Origin: Zygophlyctis sp. KS116
Taxonomy: Eukaryota; Chytridiomycota
Direction of reading: 5' to 3'
NCBI GenBank assembly: GCA_054661495.1
Contig: BAAFSQ010000094.1
Coordinates: forward strand, 1-35,052
DNA: 35,052 nt
The first letter of the stretch is position 1. The number at the start of each line of letters is the position of its first letter. Positions 1 to 6,811 of the stretch are shown one piece after another. The translations under genes were made by a program, and so were the position numbers. The notes under the pieces are model-generated. The model worked only from the letters and a program-made list of their open reading frames with translations. It ran no database searches and was not told the DNA's origin.

Positions 1-144
1 TGCCAGAGCAGCAACGGTAGAATTATGAAGAACTTCACCAGGCTCCGTCTTTTCACTCATCCAATTTTGCAAGTGGTCCATAATGCCATTGTAAAGCGGC
101 ACAATTAAAGACAAAGTGGGATAAGCTAGTTCTGCCGCAGTTAC
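1..144 (-). mobile_element. hAT-family transposase fragment, cut by the window edge
   Basis: Read on the minus strand from about 144 down to 1, one frame is open. It contains AYPTLSLIVPLYNG followed by IMDHLQNWM, the PTLS-x-V-x-P-x-Y-N-x-x-x-DHL pattern that lies before the C-terminal dimerisation region of many hAT transposases. An in-frame stop (complement of 145-147) precedes it, so the upstream part of the transposase is missing or frame-broken; the downstream part runs off the window. The 11-base string ACGGTAGAATT occurs at 14-24 and again at 157-167, but I cannot call it a target duplication. The family call rests on motif resemblance over about 45 residues only. Confidence 0.55.
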
Positions 145-307
145 TCACAGACTCGCACGGTAGAATTTCTTCCATTTTCAACGAGAAAAATTCCGAAAAA
201 TCCAAATCAAATCCAATGCAGTTATCTCAAATACAAATTATTGTCTTTAAAAACCAATACAAATACAAATCATCTTCACTTTGGCCGATATTTGGCATTG
301 CGGAACA

Positions 308-1212
308 CTACATCACAGCATCCTCCAGTTTCCGTTCAGCCGCCAGAGGCAACTCAGATGCAGGAAAGGTCATATTGCACGAGTTACAGGTGTACTGCCC
401 TTTCAGTCGAAATGATTGGAAAACATGATGGCTTCCCTTGCAGCTATCTGACAAGCATTTAAGAGCCCGCACGTCATCCACATCTCTGCATCTTTGACAA
501 AGGCAAATAAACCCTCTGTCAGTAAAAAGCTTCTTTTGACGCAAACGGCGAGGCCAGGCAGGAAAACATTTCTGAAGTTCTTGTCCGCTCGAAAAGTTTG
601 GATCAGTCACGAGCAATATAGGCTAACTCGATCAATTCTCCAGCTTTGATCGGCTTAATGGCAATTAATTTTTTTCAATTTATCCTTGTCGTAATTTTTA
701 TAAATGACATTTGGCGAGCAGGAATGAGGTGCCTTTGATGCAAGCATAAAAAGGCCAATGCCACCACCATTAACTGCAAAGGCATTCAATTCGAACGCAG
801 AGACAAACTCGGCCACAAAAGATTTATCTAAGAGAGCACGGACCCTGAAAAGGACTGAATTTATCAACTCTGCTACCTTTGGTATCTTTTCGGCTTCCTC
901 GGGAGATAGGCTCATAAAGTAATCAAACAGCACAGCATCTTCAGGTCTGTTTTGTACGAGATCGACAAACCCCTGTATATAATCTCCACCATTCAGCACC
1001 AAACATGCAGACTCATCAGTGACTACCTCGCCAATCGAAATGTCCCGAATTGCAAAAAGACTGTTTCCAAAGAGCTTGGTTTTTTTGACCTGTACTGCAG
1101 GAGCAATCTCTTTAGCCATATGATTGAGGCGATCGAGAATTTGAGACGTTGTAATAGTCTTTTTTCTTGGAATCATCACAGAACGAGAATTTGGAAAACT
1201 TGAATTTTGCAT
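308..1212 (-). pseudogene. SET-domain (SMYD-like) protein gene with two frame changes
   Basis: This resembles SMYD-type lysine methyltransferases, which use S-adenosylmethionine to methylate protein lysines. From the ATG at 1212, frame 1 gives the start of a SET domain (GNSLFAIRDISIGEVV) and the core SKAPHSCSPNVIY, the H-S-C-x-P-N motif. The frame then breaks at a T7 run (669-675); one base fewer restores LIAIKPIKAGELIELAY, the end of the SET core with its conserved tyrosine. A second one-base change around 617-630 leads into the post-SET part, with a FICLCQRC cysteine cluster and further C-x2-C pairs (304-616 region). Translation stops at 308 without the helical C-terminal domain of SMYD proteins, and no MYND finger is visible. 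No 23-33 nt intron explains either break. It may be a decayed gene beside a transposon remnant or an intact gene with sequence errors; the SET assignment itself is secure. Confidence 0.6.
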
Positions 1213-1542
1213 GTAATTTTATGCCTTCCAGCGGGGTCTCTAACATGAGCGTATTCACATTGAAGTGTTCAAACGTATCGTCATCAAGATTGCGATTTCA
1301 GTTTTTCATTTTAATTTTTTTTCAAAACTTTATCAGCTTGTGAAACGGCTCCAAAATTTAGACCTGCCGTTTCACTCGATTCACTCGTTTCAGTCAAAAA
1401 ATCATTTATAATCATTTTTATCATGTAATAAGATCTGGCATCAGAGTACCATTACACCAATAAGGCGACTAATCTGCGACCGTGGCATGTCTACACTTGG
1501 CCCGCTTGTGGCGTTAGAGATCTGTCTCCATTGTTATGCACA
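1213..1542. other. Intergenic region between divergent SET and ankyrin genes
   Basis: I found no coding signal here. It contains a perfect 10-bp inverted repeat, GTGAAACGGC at 1340-1349 and GCCGTTTCAC at 1366-1375, separated by 16 bases. Further TTTCA/TGAAAC words follow to about 1395. TGAAAC is the core of the fungal Ste12-type pheromone response element; any regulatory role is inference. Confidence 0.3.
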
Positions 1543-2193
1543 ATGATCTCTGTAAATCAGCCGATAGCGGCAAATAAATTTTTACTAATGGTATCAGGTT
1601 GCACAACAATTTGTTTACCTAAGGAGCTATATTGGGAGATTATGCAATGGACGGATTTTAAAACATCTTTGAATTTTGCTTATTATTTAGGCATTGATCC
1701 CCTGGATGCTTATCGGTATCATAGATTTGCAATATCAAATTCAGAAATGACAATTTTTGAAAATGAGAACATTTTTTTGATATCCTCTGAATTAAACTCC
1801 TTTATTGAGGGTGATATAAATGCTTTCAGCGCTTTGTTAGTGAACAAAAGCTTTCGAAGACTAGTAAATGACCATATCATTCTTATCCTGGCTTGCAAAT
1901 ATGGTTATACAGATTTAGTCAAGTGTATTCTGAAATGGAAAAATATTGATCCTGGTTATCGTCGAAATTTAGCATTCTTTCTCGCTTGTGAAAATGGCAA
2001 TATCGACACAGTCAAGACACTGTTGAATGATCCAAGAGTAGATCCTTCTGACAGAGAGAATCAGGCGATTAGATTTGCTTCATTACGTGGAGATGCGACT
2101 CTGTTTAAGCTTCTGTCTAATGATCCTCGAGTCTCGATTTCCCCAGACCCAGAATATATCATTCATTTTCTTCAATCAAAAATAGCATTTTAA
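1543..2193 (+). CDS. Ankyrin-repeat protein with F-box-like N-terminus
   Basis: A single-exon gene of 216 residues from the ATG at 1543; the frame extends upstream only through a TTG. Residues around 25-70 (LPKELYWEIMQ and following) resemble an F-box, the Skp1-binding motif of SCF ubiquitin ligases, though weakly. From about residue 100 there are three to four ankyrin repeats of roughly 33 residues, with loops such as NDPRVDPSDRENQAIR and the helix signature A-x-x-x-G-x-x-x-x-V-K-x-L-L. Repeats of this DPRVDP type also occur in the neighbouring gene at 2751, which suggests local duplication. Such proteins bind other proteins; the target is unknown. An F-box plus ankyrin architecture would fit a substrate receptor, but the F-box call is uncertain. 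A perfect inverted repeat follows directly after the stop. Confidence 0.7.
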   Translation: MISVNQPIAANKFLLMVSGCTTICLPKELYWEIMQWTDFKTSLNFAYYLGIDPLDAYRYHRFAISNSEMTIFENENIFLISSELNSFIEGDINAFSALLVNKSFRRLVNDHIILILACKYGYTDLVKCILKWKNIDPGYRRNLAFFLACENGNIDTVKTLLNDPRVDPSDRENQAIRFASLRGDATLFKLLSNDPRVSISPDPEYIIHFLQSKIAF

Positions 2194-2251
2194 TTTAAAA
2201 TGCTCAAATTAGACATTGCATTTAAAAATTTTAAATGCAATGTCTAATTTG
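2185..2251. repeat. Two adjacent palindromes at the 3' end of the ankyrin gene
   Basis: Positions 2205-2227 and 2229-2251 are perfect reverse complements: 23-bp arms with one base between. Just before it, GCATTTT (2185-2191) and AAAATGC (2197-2203) form a 7-bp stem with a 5-base loop that spans the stop codon. Both structures have a GCATTT/AAATGC edge. As RNA they would form strong hairpins at the very end of the transcript; as DNA the long one could extrude a cruciform. The function is unknown. Confidence 0.9.
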
Positions 2252-2750
2252 CGCGCCTGCGCCTTCCGTTGTTGTACTTATTAGAAAGTGTACTATTAAC
2301 TAACCAATTCTCTGTTACTGAATATATAAAATCAATGGATCCAGATCATTCTTAAAGTTCTCCTGGGATTTTAAAGCTAGCATTCAAAGACAGAGCTGGT
2401 ATCGTGTGGTTGCATTATTCTTTCAAGCTATTAAGATGCAAATTTTTTCCGGATTCTTTTACTCTATGACTAGGTCAAACTTATTAGGCTATGGCTCAAA
2501 TCAAAAAAGCACTCAAGAATTCAATCTTTAACCGACAACTTTAGTATAGTTACGCCACCGTGAACTGTTTCTTACTGCTTCCTTCAAAAGATTGAGCATT
2601 CATGTTTACGACTTTTGTACAAGATTATCTGTAGTCTCAAGGGTTTCGGACATACATTTATTCACAAAATATTTGCTTTACACAGTAGTAATTACTAGAG
2701 TATAGCTGCAAGTGGCTTAGGACAAGCCATGCCGTTTCAACTTGTGATAA
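2252..2750. other. Intergenic region upstream of second ankyrin gene
   Basis: I see no convincing coding frame or RNA gene. TTCGGACA at 2645-2652 resembles an element near other genes in the window (TTGTCCGAA or its complement). GCCGTTTCA near 2729-2737 echoes the inverted-repeat word upstream of the first ankyrin gene. AT-rich stretches such as ATATATAAA near 2322 could be promoter elements. Confidence 0.3.
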
Positions 2751-3827
2751 ATGAAATTCCATGACCAGGACATAAAGAAACTAAAGGCATTCCATGCAGA
2801 TGAATCTAGATTGCTTTCTTCAGATCCATCCAACTATTCATACATCTCAAAGCCTAGATTTAGAGACAGCCTAAAAACAATTAGACAGCTCCGATGGGGA
2901 TCTAGAGAAATCGAGCTTTCAAAATTAAAAACTACATTGCATGAGCCCACTATAAACACTCATATTGCGAATGGATTAGCCAATGAGCCCAGTCAAGTCA
3001 CTCCTCCTGTGTCATCGGGAACCCACATTCTATCTGTGGAGTCTTTCAATAGTCAGTCACTTCCTTTAGCTATGAATTCTTCAGATTCAAAATTTCAAGA
3101 AGATAAGTTTTCATTTCCATTAAAGCAATCAAGAAAAACTGATTTTCCAGAACCAAGCCCACTATCGCCTCTAAAAAGTAGAGTAGAAAATAGACCGCAT
3201 GTTGATCTAGAATCTTATAAACAACTCAAAACTGCAGTATTTCAAATGTACAACAACTCAGAAGCAGAATCCATCTCATATGAAGACAAGTGTAAATTGA
3301 TGGCGCTGTCAGCTTCCCATGGCGATCTTAAAACTATACAATTTATGATTGAAAAATGCAACACCCATCCAGGTATCAAGAACAATATTGCCATTATTGA
3401 AGCCGCAAAAGCTGGAAAATTCCAAGTTGTAGATTACTTGATGAAAAATCCCAAAGTAAATCCAGTAGATCAAAAGCATTACGCCATGAAAATGTCTGTC
3501 CAGCAAGGCCACTTACAAGTTCTAAAACGATTGTTGGAGTATCCTAAAATGGATCCATCCTTTGACAACAATTATGCTATCCGAACTGCATCAATCAATG
3601 GATTTACTGAAATTGTCCTACACCTTTTGTTAGATAGAAGAGTTGACCCAACAGTAAAAGATTTCTATGCAATCCGACATGCTGCTAAAAATAGTCATAT
3701 GGACATTGTACAAATACTTTTAGCTGATCCTCGTGTTAAAAAAACCAGGGTCATGATAGCAGCAAACCGAAATAAGAAAGCATTTGCAAACCTTATTTGG
3801 ATATTAAAAAAAGAGATTTATCATTAG
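2751..3827 (+). CDS. Ankyrin-repeat protein
   Basis: A single-exon gene of 358 residues; in-frame stops (TGA TAA) lie immediately before the ATG, which fixes the start. The first 160 residues or so are polar and serine/proline rich without a recognised fold (for example EPSPLSPLKSR), probably disordered. Residues about 180-350 hold five ankyrin repeats of about 33 residues, with loops NPKVNPVDQKHYAMK, YPKMDPSFDNNYAIR, DRRVDPTVKDFYAIR and LADPRVKK. The repeats are shared in style with the gene at 1543. No signal peptide or membrane segment is visible. The protein is presumably an adaptor or scaffold; nothing in the sequence names its partner. Confidence 0.8.
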   Translation: MKFHDQDIKKLKAFHADESRLLSSDPSNYSYISKPRFRDSLKTIRQLRWGSREIELSKLKTTLHEPTINTHIANGLANEPSQVTPPVSSGTHILSVESFNSQSLPLAMNSSDSKFQEDKFSFPLKQSRKTDFPEPSPLSPLKSRVENRPHVDLESYKQLKTAVFQMYNNSEAESISYEDKCKLMALSASHGDLKTIQFMIEKCNTHPGIKNNIAIIEAAKAGKFQVVDYLMKNPKVNPVDQKHYAMKMSVQQGHLQVLKRLLEYPKMDPSFDNNYAIRTASINGFTEIVLHLLLDRRVDPTVKDFYAIRHAAKNSHMDIVQILLADPRVKKTRVMIAANRNKKAFANLIWILKKEIYH

Positions 3828-3917
3828 AATAAATTACACAAGTTTTTACATTTACAAATTTAAGATGAAATTTTTATTAGTAGTACTTATACAGACAATG
3901 TCTAGGCTGCATCCAAA

Positions 3918-4490
3918 ATGGAAAAAAGCTTTCAAGAATTCAATATTGAAGCTGATGATTTTAGGATCGATACTGCACTTTTATCACCTTTTCTTACGTT
4001 TGAAAGTAAGCCTTTACCAACTCTATGTCCATTAACTCCATCTCTTATTCCTACAACTTTTACTGATCATGGTAAAAGTTGTCTTGGAAATGCTCTAGGA
4101 TCTGCAATGATTAGTCCTGCTATAACTCCCATTCTTGGCCCTCTAACTCCCGGACAATTACTTTCTTTTCATGCATCTGAAACCACTCCTGCCAATATTA
4201 AATCTAAATTTTATTCATTATTTCCAAATTACAAAAAGACTGGAAATTCAAAGACTCCTAGTATAGAAAAATCAGACTCTAACAAATTATCTCATAAAGA
4301 AGCTGAACAAAGGAGAAGAGATGAATTCAAGGATAAATTAGCGAGTTTAAAGACTGTCTTAAAATTTAAAAAACATGCAACTAAAGTTCAGATTGTTGAA
4401 ATGGCAAGAGAGACTATAGTTGAACAACGGGAAAATATTAGAGAGTTGGAAGAAATGGTTAAAGTTTTATTAGCTGAACGGGGTATTTAG
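3918..4490 (+). CDS. Basic helix-loop-helix transcription factor
   Basis: A single-exon gene of 190 residues. Residues about 124-172 form a bHLH domain: the basic part SHKEAEQRRRDEF carries H126, E130 and R134, the H-E-R triad that contacts CACGTG-type E-boxes in class B factors. Then come helix 1 (KDKLASLKTVLKF), a short loop, and helix 2 (TKVQIVEMARETIVEQ). Helix 2 runs on into a heptad-like segment (RENIRELEEMVKVLLAER) that could serve as a dimerisation zipper. The N-terminal 120 residues contain Ser-Pro and Thr-Pro sites (LSPF, LGPLTP) that could be kinase targets. It should act as a dimeric nuclear DNA-binding protein; target genes are unknown. Fungal relatives include Pho4-like factors, but orthology cannot be assigned. 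Confidence 0.85.
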   Translation: MEKSFQEFNIEADDFRIDTALLSPFLTFESKPLPTLCPLTPSLIPTTFTDHGKSCLGNALGSAMISPAITPILGPLTPGQLLSFHASETTPANIKSKFYSLFPNYKKTGNSKTPSIEKSDSNKLSHKEAEQRRRDEFKDKLASLKTVLKFKKHATKVQIVEMARETIVEQRENIRELEEMVKVLLAERGI

Positions 4491-4658
4491 AAGGATTTAT
4501 ACATTAAAGTTGTTTTAGATTGTTTGTCATGAATTTCTAAAGCTTTTTATTTTACTATAGTTTCTTAATTTACCAATGTTGACTCTTGAACTGCAGTCTA
4601 GGCAATAACACTTATAAGCCTATAAAGACAGAGAAACCTAGTCAGACTCTGGTAAAAA

Positions 4659-5282
4659 ATGAAGGTTCATCCGTCAGTCATTCAAAGAAGAAAATGGAGC
4701 AAGTTTGGCGATTGTGCTGGATTAGAAGCAGGACCAGATGCAAACTCTACTTCTTTTGCTGAAACTGTTTTCATGCAATGGATCACATCAAATAATACAC
4801 AAGCAGAAGAACAAGAATCTCAAAAAGTTTCGGTTTCCATTCTATGTCGGATTTGTAAAGGAAATCATTTTTCTTCAAAATGCCCATACAAGGATACTTA
4901 TGCTCCATTAGATGTCATACAATCTACTATTGATAATGTCAAGGAAGGTAACGATTCATCTGTCGGTGGGAAATATGTTCCTCCTTCTCTAAGATCCCGT
5001 GGTCCAGGTGAAAGTATGCCAACTAGAGAACAACTTCCTACTATTCGCATTACAAATTTATCTGAAGAAGCTACTGAAATGGATGTTCGTCAATTAGTAT
5101 CTAGATTTGGTCATCCATCTAGAGTATTTGTTGCTAGAGATAGAGATTTAAATATTTGCAAAGGATTTGCATTTGTAAGTTATCCTTCTAGGGAAATGGC
5201 TGCTAAAACTTTAAATGCATTAAATGGATATGGTTTTGATAATTTGATTCTAAAAGTTGAATGGTCAATAAAGGAAAATTAA
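4659..5282 (+). CDS. EIF3G: Translation initiation factor eIF3 subunit G (5' end uncertain)
   Basis: eIF3g (Tif35 in yeast) is an RNA-binding subunit of eIF3 that acts in scanning and reinitiation. The frame has the conserved RRKWSKFG motif, a CCHC zinc knuckle (C63, C66, H70, C75 in CRICKGNHFSSKC) followed by PYKD, the linker GGKYVPPSLR, and a C-terminal RRM (about 125-205) with RNP2-like IRITNL and RNP1 KGFAFVSY. The 207 residues from the ATG at 4659 are shorter than usual (about 270-320), and the N-terminal eIF3i-binding part is missing. Just upstream another frame reads KTEKPSQTLVKNE (about 4625-4663); removing one G at 4664-4665 would join it to VHPSVIQRRKW. So the true start may lie upstream across a frameshift or small intron. 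The stop overlaps that of the convergent ACTMAP gene. Confidence 0.9.
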   Translation: MKVHPSVIQRRKWSKFGDCAGLEAGPDANSTSFAETVFMQWITSNNTQAEEQESQKVSVSILCRICKGNHFSSKCPYKDTYAPLDVIQSTIDNVKEGNDSSVGGKYVPPSLRSRGPGESMPTREQLPTIRITNLSEEATEMDVRQLVSRFGHPSRVFVARDRDLNICKGFAFVSYPSREMAAKTLNALNGYGFDNLILKVEWSIKEN

Positions 5283-5908
5283 TGTTTTTTAAATACTAGA
5301 ATGAGATTTGCTAATGTAGATTTTAAACTTGATGGAATTACATGTAATTTTGAATCTAAATCACTCTTTACATTTTCTAAATTTCCATTAGAGTCTTTTA
5401 TAATTTTATTTGGAATCCATCTAGAATATTTAGATTTTCCTTGCCTTATTAGAAAGCATAAGTTTTCTAAATTTTGTCTAATGTATTCAACAGATAAATT
5501 ATTAGATTTTATACTAGATTCTAGATTTATCGTAAATGCAGCAGATTTTGAAAATGTAAATCCATGAATTAGACCCCAATGAGCACAATTTCCAGAATTA
5601 TTAAAAGGAAAATGGTTCTTGTCCGAATCATAGGCTATTCCAATCATATTTCCTAGAGACAAATGGCACACAATATTAAAATCATTAAAAGGTTCTAAAA
5701 CCGTTTCAAGTCCATGAGAATTAGCAAATTGACATAGATCTTTAGCATAGAATAATTCTCCAGAAATTGTTATTCCAGACTCTTTTCCCTTGCAAATCCA
5801 TTCTTCTAAAGTGTAAATTCCATTATACGCCAACATTACAAATCCGCAAGTGGGGCCGACTTGTAGAATAGGATTTCCTAGATTCATAATGAGTGTCGGC
5901 TCATGCAT
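5279..5908 (-). CDS. ACTMAP: Actin maturation protease (ACTMAP / C19orf54 family)
   Basis: This family of cysteine proteases removes the acetylated N-terminal residue of new actin. The 209-residue product has the nucleophile motif QVGPTCGFVML (C21) and a downstream histidine in NCAHWGLIHGF (H110). HLSLGNMIGIAYDSDKN between them and LIRQGKSKYSRW after them are both characteristic of the family, as I recall the human protein. The gene is single-exon. The ATG at 5908 is used; a second ATG seven codons later (MNLGNP) is possible. The gene ends on the TTAA at 5279-5282 that also ends eIF3g, and its start lies about 100 bp from the divergent methyltransferase gene, so the two may share a promoter. 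Substrate assignment is by homology only. Confidence 0.82.
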   Translation of the reverse strand: MHEPTLIMNLGNPILQVGPTCGFVMLAYNGIYTLEEWICKGKESGITISGELFYAKDLCQFANSHGLETVLEPFNDFNIVCHLSLGNMIGIAYDSDKNHFPFNNSGNCAHWGLIHGFTFSKSAAFTINLESSIKSNNLSVEYIRQNLENLCFLIRQGKSKYSRWIPNKIIKDSNGNLENVKSDLDSKLHVIPSSLKSTLANLILVFKKH

Positions 5909-6009
5909 CTAGATATTCACAGACGGCAGACACTACAGACGGCAGACTGCAAGTTTCAAGGAGAAGGGTGGGCCATCAGTCTGAAACTTGTTTGAAAAGA
6001 TCAAGAGAA
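5909..6009. promoter_or_regulatory. Putative bidirectional promoter with a 13-bp direct repeat
   Basis: About 100 bp separates the divergent start codons of the ACTMAP-like and EFM7-like genes. It contains ACAGACGGCAGAC twice, at 5919-5931 and 5935-5947, with a 16-base period. This may be a factor binding site; I do not recognise it. Confidence 0.4.
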
Positions 6010-6741
6010 ATGATTGGAGAAATGGATAATGATTTCATATCAATGTTTGAAGAACCAAAAGACTTTCGGCCTCCATCTCCCCAACCACAATTATTGACTT
6101 TTGACTTAAAATCAAGAAAGATCAATCTAAAACTAGTTGGGAAAAAACATTCTCTTTGGGGTCATAGGCTATGGAATGCAGGCAAGGCAATGGCATTATA
6201 TTTGGAAAATGAGAATTTGGAAAATCTTAATGTTTTGGAATTTGGGGCTGCATCAGGACTTCCGTCAATGTCTGTTGCATTTAAAGGTGCAAATCATGTT
6301 GTATTGACTGATTATCCTGATCCAGAATTACTAAATGCATTAAATGATACTGTTAATCTTAATCAAGATAATATTAATTCAAATGTATCGGTTGTTGGAT
6401 TTCAATGGGGTCAAGATGTTTCACAACTTTTGGAAATCACATTTCCTAAAAAATATGATTTAATACTCATGGCAGACTTGATATTTAATCATAAAGAACA
6501 TGATCATTTATTAGAAAGTTGCACTCTATTACTCTCTCCAAAAGGAAAAATTTTAGTTACATTTAGTCATCATGTTGTGAAATGGGCTGATCGAGACATG
6601 AAATTCTTTGATAAGGCGGTAGAATGGGGATTTACAGTGGAAAAATTAAAATCAGAAGTTTGGGACTGTATGTTTCCTGATGATCAAGGTGATGAATTAG
6701 TTAGGAAAACTGTTCATTTCTATGAATTACAATATCAATAA
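6010..6741 (+). CDS. EFM7: EFM7/NNT1-like protein N-terminal and lysine methyltransferase
   Basis: EFM7 methylates the N-terminal glycine and adjacent lysine of translation elongation factor eEF1A. From the ATG at 6010 the product is 243 residues; the frame is open upstream to a GTG at 5893 but that part overlaps the ACTMAP gene and is not conserved, and the ATG at 6022 is also possible. Family hallmarks are visible in order: MFEEPKDFRPP near the N-terminus, KHSLWGHRLWNAGKAMA, the SAM-binding motif I VLEFGAASGLPS, LTDYPDPELL, and the post-motif YDLILMADLIFNH. It is a seven-beta-strand methyltransferase of the METTL21-like group, cytosolic. The gene is single-exon. The tandem BAR-PH gene starts 70 bp downstream. 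Confidence 0.85.
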   Translation: MIGEMDNDFISMFEEPKDFRPPSPQPQLLTFDLKSRKINLKLVGKKHSLWGHRLWNAGKAMALYLENENLENLNVLEFGAASGLPSMSVAFKGANHVVLTDYPDPELLNALNDTVNLNQDNINSNVSVVGFQWGQDVSQLLEITFPKKYDLILMADLIFNHKEHDHLLESCTLLLSPKGKILVTFSHHVVKWADRDMKFFDKAVEWGFTVEKLKSEVWDCMFPDDQGDELVRKTVHFYELQYQ

Positions 6742-6811
6742 TAATATTTCTATTAGTGGGTCAATATTTGTCCGAACAGCCTAAAGCTCTTTTCGCGTGT
6801 TTAAGTGATAC

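Noticed and set aside
1543-4490. Integrated large DNA virus segment
   Set aside because: Ankyrin genes and hairpins alone are not diagnostic; no viral core gene is present and such repeats are common in zoosporic fungi. Kept only as a test under the palindrome finding.
5301-5567. 88-residue + strand open frame
   Set aside because: It lies entirely antisense to the conserved ACTMAP-like gene and has no recognisable domain; a shadow of that gene.
5893-6009. N-terminal extension of the EFM7-like protein from a GTG
   Set aside because: GTG is not a normal eukaryotic start, the extension is not conserved and it overlaps the ACTMAP start; the ATG at 6010 fits the family.
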